Part shown: positions 47,017 to 58,745 of the stretch, one piece after another | Numbering within the stretch: position 1 is the first letter of the stretch | Layout of the letters: the number at the start of each line of letters is the position of its first letter | Source of the DNA: Turnera subulata | Taxonomy: Eukaryota; Streptophyta; Magnoliopsida; Malpighiales; Passifloraceae | Direction of reading: 5' to 3' | DNA length: 64,000 nt | Assembly (NCBI GenBank): GCA_028386065.3 | Contig: JAKUCV010000976.1 | Span: forward strand, 34,739-98,738 | Notes under the pieces: model-generated | The model's input: the letters and a program-made list of their open reading frames with translations, nothing else | Databases searched by the model: none | Told to the model about the DNA's origin: nothing | Position numbers and translations under genes: made by a program

Positions 47017-47982
47017 GTCTTCTTTTTATAGTTCTTTTTGGATTGTTCTTGCGTTCTGTTGCAGCTGAAGAGAGACAGAGAGAGAGATGTGGCGTTCGTG
47101 TGATGAATATCCGTTTGCTTTTATGACATGGTACTGTCGGTTCAGCTGTTGCTGTTAGTGAATAGAAGCAGAGGTTACACGTTACAACTTACAAGAGAGA
47201 GCTAGCTACAAAGTACAAACTAAACCAGTAGAGGGAGAGAATCTTGCTTCTGCTTCACTTGGTCTTCTGGTCTATTTTCCTCTTCCTTTTGTTTTGGGTT
47301 TTTGGGTTTGATAGTACCCATCTTTTGCCTTTTGGCGGTCATGTATTCCCGGTCAGGTACCTGCTGACGTGGCAGGTTGTCCGGACTTGGGATTGGGAGG
47401 TATTTCAAAACGGCGTCGTTTCATGCTAAAACGGCGTCGTTTCATGCTAAAACGGCGTCGTTTCATGCTAAAACGGCGTCGTTTCATGTGGTTGTATGGA
47501 CACGTCAAAGCCATGTGTATATATAGGCCCCATACTACTAACCAGGTTTTATCACCCAACCAACCCAAAACCCGTCGAAAAACCCACCCATAACCAATTA
47601 GAATTTTTAAAACACACATACAAATTGTTAATAAATGAATAATAATAACAATGAAAAAAATAAAATAAATAGAGAATGAGATTAAATCTAAACCGTCAAG
47701 GATGGAATGTTGTATTCTTATCAGGTTTCTTCTGGCTTTCAGTTGCCTTCCGTACATATTATCTCTTATTTAAATAATAAATCTTATTGTTTGCATAAAA
47801 AAAACCGTCAAACCACGATTAGAAAATAATTACAACAGTGTTTAACGAAAGAAAAGAAACTTATAACAGTTCAATTGCAAAAAAGCAAATAAAATTACAG
47901 AGACAAAACATCATGAGGCCTTTCAAGCACATCCTTACACACACCACAGGATTGGCAATCATTAATCAAGTAGGCTAAAGCC
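47017..47982. promoter_or_regulatory. upstream region of the ACR-like locus
   Basis: It begins with a GA-rich stretch (47071-47088) typical of a leader, and contains a four-copy 21-bp repeat (47407-47488). No gene seen between 47489 and 47982. Confidence 0.4.
47407..47488. repeat. 21-bp tandem repeat, four copies
   Basis: AAAACGGCGTCGTTTCATGC then T, repeated at 47407, 47428, 47449 and 47470. Each unit has the inverted arms AAACG and CGTTT around GCGT. Confidence 0.95.
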
Positions 47983-48207
47983 CTAGCCGCCTCCGCCTGG
48001 GTCCCACTCCCGTCCGCTTGACCTGACGCCACTGTCTCCAGCAACCAAGACCACGACGTAGGCGAGGACAGCAGAGAGAAGAATGACGGAGATGGCCACT
48101 ACGGAATAACGAGTCGTGGAGGGGAAAGAGGAGGAAGCTACAGTGGTTGTGAGGAGGTGCTCATGGCGGATAGGCAGGGGAGTGGGCGGTGCTTGGGGAT
48201 TTTTCAA
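47983..48207 (-). CDS. possible small membrane protein, 74 aa
   Basis: A 74-codon frame starting MKNPQAPPTPLPIRHEHLL has a Ser/Thr/Pro-rich N-terminal half, one clear hydrophobic segment (YSVVAISVILLSAVLAYVVV) and a Gly/Arg tail. No family recognised. An overlapping frame on the same strand reads on past this stop through INDCQSCGVCKDVL to near 47908, so a splice or frameshift could give a different C terminus. GC content is higher than around it, which favours a gene, but nothing confirms expression. Confidence 0.3.
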   Translation of the reverse strand: MKNPQAPPTPLPIRHEHLLTTTVASSSFPSTTRYSVVAISVILLSAVLAYVVVLVAGDSGVRSSGREWDPGGGG

Positions 48208-50173
48208 ATTGGTTGGGGCCTCGATTGGGTTTGGAGAAGAAGAGGGGGCAGTGCTTTTGGTTGTTTTGTTTTTTGTTTTTTTTGCTTTACCAAGAAAAGA
48301 AAGATAATGAGGATGGAATTGGAATGGACAATCTTTTATGTTCCAGTTTCTTCCTTTTCTCCTTTTGGGTACGGGAAAAAATTTAGGTGGAGGAGGAGGA
48401 CATGGCGTTGGCCAAGGTGGAAAAAGGAGGAGGAAGGAGGCGGCGAAGGGTGGATGTTTGGGAATTGATTTGTTTTGTGGGTAGGATATTTTTTTTCTTC
48501 TTTTTTACATTAAAGGATGATTTAAAGCTAAAATTAATCTGCTAATGTGTTTATGGGTTGTTCAACCCTGGAAAGTCCACATTTGTCTTCAAATTCATCC
48601 TTAACCCAAAAATAAATCATCTCATTATAATCAAGTTAAAATAAACAAGAAAGCCCAAATAAATAAAACATAATATTTTAATGAACTAGGCTTTAGTATA
48701 TTTTTATCTTAAGATTAAATCATCTCATTAATCCTAAGGTTCAAACACATAAACTCCAATTCATAAAATATACATTCCACTAAAATAAATTCCAAGTGTG
48801 TCTTAGCCAAAGATCAAATCTTCTCATTAATCTTATGGCTTGAGCATATTCGAAATTTCAAACCAAAACTCCCTTTGACCTTCTCACTTAAAAATATTCA
48901 GTCGCCACTCGGATTTTTTTAAATTGGGAAAATCTAGGAAAAACCAAGCTATTTTCGAAAAAAGGACTAATGGCTAATTAGAGATTATTAGACTCAGGAG
49001 TTCATCATGAATATGAAGGTGTTAGGTACCCATCCTTTCTGTGGGTGAAATTTTGTGCAAGTCTAAACAAAAATTATGTGTCTTGTGAAGTTTGTGCACG
49101 GTGTTCAAGTAAAACAACATAAATATACTAAGAGTAAAAGAAACAGAAAAAAGGAGTGTGGGATTGGACTTGAGTCTCCACCACTAGAGACCACCTATGT
49201 ACCCCAGCGACCGGATTCAAAGTACACGTAGTTCTATAGAATTAAAAGTGAGGAGAGAAAAAAGGATCATGGAATCACAATAGCATGCAGATCACATCGT
49301 CAACATTGCATATTGGCAGAAAATTGAAAGGGATGAGGTACTTTTCTCTTATAGACCTTTCTTATTAGCTCCAAATAACTTCGGTTTGTAAACAGCGTAA
49401 CAAATCCTCCCGCTCTTGAGTTCCACTTTGAATAGGCTGCTAAGGTCCAAGGAATGACACTTTTAGACTTGGACTCCAAGGGAGAAAACCACCAAAATAA
49501 TAGAAAAGAGAGTTGGGAGGAAGGAGAGGTAGAGTTTTTCCAAGTCTCAAACTTATAGGGGGTGTGTAATAAAAATTCGTAACCCTTTATAGTGTAATGG
49601 AGGGTCATATTAATTGGGTGAGGGGTGCAGAGGTCGTAGACCTCACCAAGGGTCAAGATTAAGTCTATAATCTGATGGATACAGCTTGAAATGATAAAAA
49701 GGATGGAAAATCAAATATTTCCACATAACAGTGACGCATGACTGCTAGACGCCAAACGTCTTGCATGCTTGACCACCCAGCTTGGCAGAATTCCAACATG
49801 TTTTTTTGATATCTTGCCTAGATTCCCTAAGTTCCGACATGATTGATCTTTGCAAGTAAATCTAGGGCTGTTAGACTTCAATTGTACACCCTAATTATCT
49901 AATTACCACCCAATTAATTCCAATTAACCTTTAATCAACCCCAATTAGCTCAAAATCAATACTTCATTTCTATTTTTCACATCTTCATAAAAGCAATTTT
50001 GATTATAGTTTTAGTGGGAATTTCCACGAAAATTAGAGTTGCTTAAGCTACAAAAAATGTGTTTATGGTGGTCTACCAACTTGTGGGCTCCTAGAATCCA
50101 TTACTTAGGCTTTTACCACATGTTAAGTCCAACATTATATGATTAATTTTGAGTGAAAATATAATATAAGGTC
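48208..50173. other. non-coding repeat-like DNA left of element B
   Basis: No gene. A sentence-like block around 49172-49225 (CCACTAGAGACCACCTATGT…) resembles 59620-59670 on the other side of element B, which hints that B sits inside an older repeat. No termini were found. Confidence 0.35.
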
Positions 50174-53100
50174 TGAAACGCCCCGACCCGTATTTACCGT
50201 ACACAGTAAACACGTGTCGGAACTGTAATGACCCGACCAAACAAAGCCCAGCATACAGTGTATACAATAGAAAACCAGCTTAACAGCCCAAAATATAAAC
50301 ATCAATAATATCACTACCGGCCCAAGGCCCAACAATAAAAAAAAGTAGCACAGCGGAAGACTTAATAACTCACAAAGACATTGTATGCGACACTGATGCA
50401 AACTATGGATCCGAGTCCTGTCCAAGGGATAACGCCGCAGCCTTTCTGGAATGCACCAAACCTGTACCACAAATAACTCAACCTACGGGATGAAAGCCCA
50501 CAGATGAGGGGTGAGTCCGAAGTGCTCACCGACGAATGATAGACAATCAATATGCAACACTATAATTACTCAAGGTCGAAAACACAGGCATAACAGCCAA
50601 AATAAAACAATCCAAAAGACTCGACCCAAAACTGGTCCAAGACCAAAAAGACTTAAACAAAAATCCAATTTTCCAATTTTATCTTTCCGGGCCCCGTCAC
50701 GGATAAGCTAGGGGTCAGACCTGGTTATCAACATGTTTCGGGTGCCAGACCAAATCCAAGAGAGCCCAGGGATCGACATCCCAAAAATAAGAACCCAGGG
50801 ATAGACATCCCAAAAATAATCACGGGATAGACATCCCAAGCATTGACATGCTTATCACAAGTAACCCAGGTCAAGGCCACCACAAAACAGTCTCGAACTA
50901 TCGAGTCGTACCACTACTTACCACATGACAATTATATTATCATAATTCAAAACTAAATCACAAGGATCAACATCCCTAACCAAAACATCGGGATAGGCAT
51001 CCCAATCCAAAACCAAGGATCGACATCCAGGTCACAATTTATTATTTAATCCTTATTACTTTATACCAAAAGACACAGCAATAGACATCCAAACTCAAAG
51101 CACGGGGATAAATATCCCAAAAAAACAATCAGGACACTAGGATAAACATCCCGAACCAAACCACAACAAATGCAACAACTAACAGAGCAATAATCATCAA
51201 ACACAATAACCGAGTAATACAGGCACATATTGAAGGAAATCCATCCTCACCGTAGCCGATTACTCAACTCTGAAGACATCAACCGGTCCAAAGCCGGCTC
51301 CTCGGGAAACTGCCCGATATCATAACCTATACAACAAAACAATATATACTCACATAAATGCACATAATCGGTATGCTATGATGCCATAAATTATAAATTA
51401 AACCCCCCTCGGTTATACGCCTCGGTCATATTCATAAAATTATCTTTAATCGTTTTTAAATCCTTTTTCAAAAATAATATACTGTACATATATCCGATTA
51501 TTACTTGGTATTTAATAGTTTAATTAAAACTCTCCTTTAAATATTTTTTATGAAGATATTTATCATTTTCCAAAAAAATATAACTATCATAATTTTTCTA
51601 GGAAGATATATATATATATAGGTATATATATACATTTCCAAAATTATCTACTCAAAGAAATTATACTTTTCCGAAAATATAACTACCAAAATATAATTCC
51701 CTGAAAAATATAACGTACGCTTATATTCCTAGAATATTTTCATAGTATATATACCCCTTTCTAAAATATTTTTATATTTATTTAACTCAACTTGTATTTT
51801 TCCATAAGGTATTTACCATCATTTATTTTTTTTAGAAGATAATCATATGTATATGTTTATATATATTTTCTAGAAATATATTCCCATATACAATTATCAT
51901 TATTATATATATATTCTTTTTGAAAGTATCCATAGTATATATCTTTTTTTCTAAAAGGTATAGCAATTTTTTCCAAAGGATACAAATCATATTATAATTA
52001 CTTTGATTTCCCAAAATAGTAATATATCAAGTATTATATTTTCCAGAAATTAATATGTCAAAATATTTATTTTCCAGAATATATATATATCCTTATTTTA
52101 TTCCTATTTTCCAGAAAATATAAAACCCATAATATGCATTTTTCTAGATTATATATCCCTATTATTATTATTTTTTTTCAATTATCTCGGATTGGGCCTT
52201 TATACTTATTATTGAACCTTGATTAGCCCAAGAGTTTGGTCCAAAGAGGCTACCAACCGGCCCAGGCGCAAGTCCCAGGCCCAGGCCATCAATCCGGCCC
52301 GAACATCCATGTGAACCCTAAACCTGACCCGTTTGAGGGTCGGGTTGCTTACCTTAACCCGGCGCTCCACGGGTCGAAGGCAGCAGTAGTGGCGCGACAC
52401 GACGGCGAGGAACACGGCGAGGCTGAGGCGACCGCTGGCGGTACGACACGAGCAAGAGAAGGCGACGCTGGTTCCCGGTGCGATGAAGGTCGCGGTCGAC
52501 GGCTGTTGGTGACGTCTCGGTCGTCGCGCTGCAGCGGGGAGATCGGCGGCAGTGGCAGGCAAGGAGGCGTCGATCTGCTACGGCTCGGGGACGAAGGCGC
52601 GACTCAGTCCGACTGCAAGGGTCGGCACGACGAGGATCTGCACGCGCGTAAGGCGCGGGTGAGAGCAGGCGACGGTGGCTGTGATGCAGGTGGTGGTCTC
52701 GGTGGTGTTCATGGGTGGCAGTGGTGGTGGCGGTGTGCTGCGTGTGTTTTGAATTTTTTTTTTTCTGGTTTTGCTTGAATTTTTTTTGTGTTTGTGTTTG
52801 CAAAGAGAGGTACGGGAACTGGGCAGAATTTGGTGCAGAAGGATGAGTGAAGGAGTGGTGATGAATTGCAGGTGTGAGGAAAGGCAGTGTCACGGGAGAA
52901 TTAGACATGCAGGGTCATGGACTACACAGAGAAGGTTCACATGCGCACAGGAAAAACTAATCACGAGCTTCACAGTTAAAGGCGGCTGCGTGACTCAATC
53001 ATGCAGTCGTGTCCTGACCGGACCAGAAAACAACTGATACACCCACTTAACTATTTTCCGGTGTGATTTTCTGAGGATTCTGGGACCCGAAAAATACCAA

Positions 53101-53272
53101 CTTATGTCCGAAAAATCCACGGAAAAATCTCGAGCGCGGGAAAACCCTCGGTTACAAAAAACGACACCCGATTTACCTTGAATTAATTACCCAAGATTAA
53201 CTCTTTCTGTAAATCACTGTAAAAACTTTTACAGTCCCGGTAAAAATCCAAATTTTTACCCGGGCTGTTACA
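50174..53272 (-). repeat. 3' LTR of element B
   Basis: 3099 bp. Contains the reversed dyad array at 50768-51152, the exon-like segment near 51250-51330, and the GC-rich block near 52200-52700 with G+C-biased frames that I do not treat as genes. Confidence 0.92.
50768..51152 (-). repeat. dyad array in 3' LTR of B
   Basis: Units such as GGGATCGACATCCC, GGGATAGACATCCC, AAGCATTGACATGCTT and GGGATAGGCATCCC. The AAGCAT arms recur as in element A. Confidence 0.85.
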
Positions 53273-53285
53273 GTCTACCCACCTT
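53273..53285 (-). promoter_or_regulatory. polypurine tract of element B
   Basis: On the minus strand AAGGTGGGTAGAC directly precedes the LTR start, identical to element A. Confidence 0.65.
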
Positions 53286-53418
53286 AAAAAGAATTTCATC
53301 TCCGAAATTCCGTCGTCTTATCCGTGGGTCCTACCAGGATAAGCTTCTGGTATACTCCACCAGGTGTCCAAACTCAACATGAGATACCGCTTATACCCTC
53401 AAGCGACATCTCCTCCGC

Positions 53419-53427
53419 TTATAAATA
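53419..53427 (+). promoter_or_regulatory. TATA box of antisense ORF1
   Basis: TTATAAATA about 34 bases before the ORF1 ATG (53461). The start site would fall almost at the ATG, giving a very short leader. Element A has TATAAG at the matching place. Confidence 0.5.
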
Positions 53428-53460
53428 CCAAACCTCATAACTGAGAACTCACTCTCAGCC

Positions 53461-53837
53461 ATGGACTCTCCACTAAGATCAAGAACCACCTCAGACTCCG
53501 AGGACAACAGCTACATCGATGGTACTGCTTTCCCGACAAGCTCCGATGAAGAACCTCCCAAGAAGCGGTTCAAGACGAACATCGTTCGTCTGAAAGAACA
53601 CATGGTCGTCTCCCCAAGGCGGCGAAAGAAACGTGCTGGCAAAGAAGCTGATGATCGAAAGGGCAAAGCAACGGCTGAAAGCAGCACTCCACAGCAGACA
53701 CTGACGCAGCTAAACGTCTCACTGGGAAAGTCAGCTCGGCGGTGATGCAGATAGAACTGGCGTGCGCGGAACTCTTTCCCCACGTCAAAAATATCCAAAA
53801 ACTTGTAAAAGACCTTGAGAAGCAAGTAGCTCCATAG
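53461..53837 (+). CDS. antisense ORF1 of element B, basic nuclear-like protein
   Basis: Starts MDSPLRSRTTSDSEDNSYID. Residues 1-35 are rich in Ser, Asp and Glu; PPKKRFK follows, then RRRKKRAGKEADDRKGK. The first frame stops at 53745. The reading continues one frame over as AVMQIELACAELFPHVKN, then a Lys/Leu heptad-like stretch to a stop near 53837, so the ancestral protein was probably about 120 residues with a coiled-coil end. Element A keeps the junction open by a different route. No enzyme motif; DNA or RNA binding is only a guess from the charge. Confidence 0.5.
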
Positions 53838-54702
53838 AGTACTTCTTCTCCTGTTGAAAACCGTTATGAATTAAATAAAATAAGTTTTCTTTTAAAATCA
53901 AAACTTTTATGTTACGAAGTCTTATGTTAAACAGAAAATCAAAACATCTCAAAGAAAAACAAAAATCAACAATAAGAATATAAAATCAAACATAAAGAGA
54001 TTAAAAACAAAATTCGTTTAACAAAACCAAAACATAAAGAAGTTAAGACAAAAATATTTTTTCATATTCTGCGCTCTAGATCGGTCGTAAACATCTTCGA
54101 TCCCGAGAAACGTAACATGCACAGCTAACGGTGACGTCGGTTTCCCTTGTGAAAAAGACATCCGTCAACTCGCAATGCGATGATCACGATCACGTCCTAT
54201 GTCCCTCGAAAGAAACGTTGTCCACTTGTTCACAAATTCCACATGAGCCAAAAACGTCTGTCAAATCTCGTATCCCTCCATGATGTCCGAACAGGTGTAA
54301 GCTTGTCGCATATACACTCTACTCGAGGTATGGTCCCATCAGTCCAGCCTCAACGGTCACGGATGCATGTGATAAAAGATGCAGGAAAATATAGAAAAAC
54401 CATAAAAAGAAACGCCAAGGTAGCCAGGGCAATAGAAAATTGTAAGATGGGAAGGGGCTGAAAAACACTTGCATTGGTAGCCCCAAAACACACAAAGTGA
54501 CGAGTAATAAATGAGGCAACGGCAAGATTTTCAAAAAGCAAAATCTTGAAGATCGAAAACGGTAATCACGCTCCCCATAAGAGTATAAAAGACGGAGTGG
54601 TGAGATGTAAATCATCAAAAGCATTTGAAAGAGAGTTTGTATCACGTTTAGAAAAATAAACACAAAACACGTCCAGAAAAGACACAAAATCGCCAAGTCA
54701 GA
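53838..54702. other. spacer between antisense ORFs
   Basis: 865 bases with the ORF2 TATA box at 54594. An 93-codon plus frame at 54180-54461 has no counterpart in element A and is not supported. Confidence 0.5.
54594..54601 (+). promoter_or_regulatory. TATA box of antisense ORF2
   Basis: TATAAAAG about 105 bases before the ORF2 ATG, at normal core-promoter distance. The counterpart in element A reads TGTAAAAG. Confidence 0.5.
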
Positions 54703-55386
54703 ATGTCTGCTCCATCTTCCGTCTTCTTTGTTGAAGGTGCCAACCTAGGCAGAAGAAACCGGCTGGCCTACAGCATGATCAACGAACGTCCAGAGGAATT
54801 ACAGAATGAGCTCGGCAGAATGCCTCGTCTGGTCTTCGTCAACGAACTCTACTCCTCCAGATTCTTTGTCACTCCCATGGAAGAGACGTTCTTCCTAGAG
54901 GACCAAGGCACTCTGAGGACCTCCTTCTACGGCTCGGCCAATTCCATCATGTTTTTCATCTCTAAAAGACTTCAGGAATTCAACCTAGAGCCCACTTGCC
55001 ATTTCCTTGAACAAGGTACCTACTACCAGCTCTCGATGACTGCCCAGAGCATGCCCAGAGTCACTCGGTTACCTCCAACTTGGCTAAAGGCCCGACTACT
55101 GGTGTGGAACTGCAGAGGAGTCGCTAGGCATTCCCAGGAGTTCTCGCGTATCCAGAGGGACCTGAAGAACCAGTACAAGCCCAACATGGTTCTTCTCACG
55201 GAGACCCAGTGGCAGCCTGAAGACGATCACGGTCTCATCCCACTTCGGTTCCCTCCAGCAAATCGGTTCGAGCTTCCTGGTCAGAACAACAGGGGCGGCA
55301 TGTGGTCCTCGTGGAACGACAGCATCCGGGCCAACATCAACAATGACCCCAACAGCTTCAGGGTCAACGTCGTTCCGAGAAGATGA
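54703..55386 (+). CDS. antisense ORF2 of element B, unknown domain plus EEP-like start
   Basis: An uninterrupted 227-codon frame with its own TATA box. Residues 1-130 (MSAPSSVFFVEGANLGRRNR…) match no family I know. From about residue 131, ARLLVWNCRGVARHSQEF, KPNMVLLTETQ and GGMWSSWNDSI follow the order seen at the start of plant LINE endonucleases (EEP fold): the Asn of WNCRG and the Glu of TET are two catalytic positions. The frame ends about 95 residues into the fold, before the Asp and His motifs, so nuclease activity is unlikely. The same protein is decayed in element A (21887-22537). It lies antisense to the retrotransposon and right after the region behind ORF1. Confidence 0.6.
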   Translation: MSAPSSVFFVEGANLGRRNRLAYSMINERPEELQNELGRMPRLVFVNELYSSRFFVTPMEETFFLEDQGTLRTSFYGSANSIMFFISKRLQEFNLEPTCHFLEQGTYYQLSMTAQSMPRVTRLPPTWLKARLLVWNCRGVARHSQEFSRIQRDLKNQYKPNMVLLTETQWQPEDDHGLIPLRFPPANRFELPGQNNRGGMWSSWNDSIRANINNDPNSFRVNVVPRR

Positions 55387-55638
55387 ATGTATTTTTTTTA
55401 ATAATATAATGTAATATTAATGTTTGTAATATTAATATTAGCAATATTAATAATATTTATATTTCCGCTTATTTATGGCATCAATTACCTCTTATGTGTA
55501 TGTTCTGTGGCAAGCTGACGTCCCTCGATTGGATCCATAATACACTAACTAGATGATATAAAATAATAAACAAATGGAGCGAACTATGCAAACAAGAACA
55601 ACAGATACACAAGGACTTCCCAACAAGACCTAACGCCC

Positions 55639-55650
55639 GCTCCGCTACCA
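55639..55650 (-). promoter_or_regulatory. primer-binding site of element B
   Basis: Minus-strand TGGTAGCGGAGC, three bases from the LTR edge, identical to the element A site and close to the tRNA-Met type. Confidence 0.55.
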
Positions 55651-55653
55651 AAA

Positions 55654-58600
55654 TGAAACGCCCCCACCCGTATTTACCGTACACAGTAAACACGTGCCGG
55701 AACTGTAACGACCCGACGAAACAAAGCCCAGCATACAGTGTATACAATAGAAAACCAGGTTAACAGCCCAAAGTACAAACATCAATAATATCACTACCGG
55801 CCCAAGGCCCAACAATAACAAAAAGTAGCACAGCGGAAGACTTAATAACTCACAAAGACATTGTATGCGACACTGATGCAAACTATGGATCCGAGTCCTG
55901 TCCAAGAGAAAACGCCGCAGCCTGTCTCAAATGCACCAAACCTGTACCACAAATAACTCAACCTACGGGATGAAAGCCCACAGGTGAGGGGTGAGTCCGA
56001 AGTGCTCACCGACGAAGGACAGACAATCAATATGCAACACTATAATTACTCAAGGTCGAAAACACAGACATAACAACCAAAATAAAACAATCCAAAAGAC
56101 TCGACCCAAAACTGGTCCAAGACAAAAAAGACTTAAACAAAAATCCAATTTTCCAATTTTATCTTTCCGGGCCCCGTCACGGATAAGCTAGGGGTCAGAC
56201 CTGGTTATCAACATGTTTCGGGTGCCAGACCAAATCCAAGAGAGCCCAGGGATCGACATCCTAAAAATAAGAACCCAGGGATAGACATCCCAAATATAAT
56301 CACGGGATAGACACCCCAAGCATAGACATGCTTATCATAAGTAACCCAGGTCAAGGCCACCACAAAACAGTCTCGAACCATCGAGTCGTACCACTACTTA
56401 CCACGTGACAATTATATTATCATAATTCAAAACCAATTCACAGGGATCAACATCCCTAACCAAAACACCGGGATAGACATCCCAATCCAAAACCATGGAT
56501 CGACATCCTGGTCATAATTTATTATTTAATCTTTATTACTTTATACCAAAAGACACAGCAATAGACATCCAAACTCAAAGCATGGGGATAAATATCCCAA
56601 AAAAACAATTAGGACACTAGGATAAACATCCCGAACCAAACCACAACAAATGCATCAACCAACAGAGCAATAATCATCAAACACAATAACCGAGTAATAC
56701 AGGCACATATTGAAGGAAATCCATCCTCACCTTAGCTGATTACTCAACTCTGAAGACATCAACCGGCTCCTCAGGAAACTGCCCGATATCATAACCTATA
56801 CAACAAAACAATATATACTCACATAAATGCACATAATCGGTATGCTATGATGCCATAAATTATAAATTAAATCCCCCTCGGTTATACGCCTCGGTTATAT
56901 ACATAAAATTGTCTTTAATCGTTTTTAAATCCTTTTTCGAAAATAATATACCGTACATATATCCGAATATTACTTGGTATTTAATACTTTAATTAAAACT
57001 CTCCTTTAAATATTTTTTATGAAGATATTTATCATTTTCCAAAAAAATATAACTATCATAATTTTTCTAGGAAGATATATATATAGGTATATATATACAT
57101 TTCCAAAATTATCTACTCAAAGAAATTGTACTTTTCCGAAAATATAACTACCATAATATAATTCCCTGAAAAATATAACGTACGCTTATATTCCCAGAAT
57201 ATTTTCATAGTATATATACCCCTATCTAAAATATTTTTATATTTATTTAACTCAACTTGTATTTTTCCATAAGGTATTTACCATCATTTATTTCTTTTAG
57301 AAGATAATCATATGTATATGTTTATATATATTTTTCAGAAATATATTCCCATATACAATTATCATTATTATATATATATTCTTTTTGAAAGTATCCATAG
57401 TATATATCTTTTTTTCTAAAAGGTATAGCAATTTTTTCCAAAGGATACAAATCATATTATAATTACTTTGATTTCCCAAAATAGTAATATATCAAGTACT
57501 ATATTTTCCAGAAATTAATATGCCAAAATATTTATTTTCCAGAATATATATATCCTTATTTTATTCCTATTTTCCAGAAAAAATAAAACCCATAATATGC
57601 ATTTTTCCAGATTATATATCCCTATTATTATTATTTTTTTTCAATTATCTCGGATTGGGCCTTTATACTTATTATTGAACCTTGATTAGCCCAAGAGTTT
57701 GGTCCAAAGAGGCTACCAACCGGCCCAGGCGCAAGTCCCAGGCCCAGGCCATCAATCCGGCGCGAACATCCAAGTGAACCCTAAACCTGACCCGTTTGAG
57801 GGTCGGGTTGCTTACCTTATCCTGGCGCTCCACGGGTCGAAGGCAGCAGCAGCGGCACGACACGACGGCGAGGAACACGGCGAGGCTGAGGCGACCGCAA
57901 GCGGCACGACGCGAGCAGGAGAAGGCGACGCTGGTTCCCAGTGCGATGAAGGTCGCGGACGACGGCTGTTGGTGACGTCTCGGTCGTCGCACTGCTGCGG
58001 GGAGATCGGCGGCAGTGGCAGGCAAGGAGGCGTCGATCTTCTACGGCTCGAGGACGAAGGCGCGATTCAGTCCTACTGCAACGGGCGGCGCGACGAGGAT
58101 CTGCACGCGCGTAAAGCGCGGGAGAGAGCAGGCGACGGTGGCTGTGACGCAGGTGGTGGTCTCGGTGGTGTTCACGGGCGGCAGTGGTGGTGGCTTTGTG
58201 CTGTGTGTATTTTGAATTTTTTTTTCTTTTTTTTTCTGGTTTTGCTTGAATTTTTTTTGTGTTTGTGTTTGCAGAGAGAGGTATGGGAACTGGGCAGAAT
58301 TTGGTGCAGAAGGATGAGTGAAGGAGTGGTGATGAATTGCAGGTGTGAGGAAAGGCAGTGTCACGAGAGAATTAGACATGCAGGGTCATGAACTGCACAG
58401 ACAAGGTTCACATGCGCACAGGAAAAACTAATCACGAGCTTCACAGGTAAAGGCGGCTGCGTGACTCAATCATGCAGTCGTGTCCCGACCGGACCAGAAG
58501 ACAATTGATACACCAACTTAACTATTTTCCGGTGTGATTTTCTGAGGATTCCGGGACCCGAGAAATACCAACTTAGGTCCGAAAAATCCACGGAAAAATC

Positions 58601-58745
58601 TCGAGCGCGGGAAAACCCTCGGTTATGAAAAACGACGCCCGATTTACCTTGAATTAATTACCCAAGATTAATTCTTTCGGTAAATCACTGTAAAAAGACT
58701 TTTATAGTCCCGGTAAAAATCTAAATTTTTGCTCGTGCTGTTACA
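55654..58745 (-). repeat. 5' LTR of element B
   Basis: 3092 bp, a near copy of 50174-53272 with scattered substitutions and short indels. Reversed dyad array at 56248-56632. Confidence 0.92.
56248..56632 (-). repeat. dyad array in 5' LTR of B
   Basis: Same order as 50768-51152; includes AAGCATAGACATGCTT and GGGATAGACATCCC. Confidence 0.85.

Larger units (their letters stand above)
50174..58745 (-). mobile_element. LTR retrotransposon B, giant-LTR family with antisense ORFs
   Basis: Complete 8572-bp element with LTRs 50174-53272 and 55654-58745 (3.1 kb each, highly similar), starting TGAAACGCCCC and ending TGTTACA in plus order. The 5-bp duplication AGGTC (50169-50173, 58746-58750) frames it. 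The primer site (55639-55650) and polypurine tract (53273-53285), both on the minus strand, set the sense as minus. No gag or pol. The 2.4-kb internal region holds two plus-strand ORFs, that is antisense to the element, with ORF2 fully open. Confidence 0.93.

Noticed and set aside
52236..52908. Two overlapping 180-codon frames in the GC-rich LTR block of B, with partners at 57672-58391
   Set aside because: Both strands are open because of high GC content; the frames differ in end point between the two LTRs and show no family motif.
54180..54461. 93-codon frame between antisense ORF1 and ORF2
   Set aside because: No counterpart in element A and no motif; ends inside AT-rich DNA.
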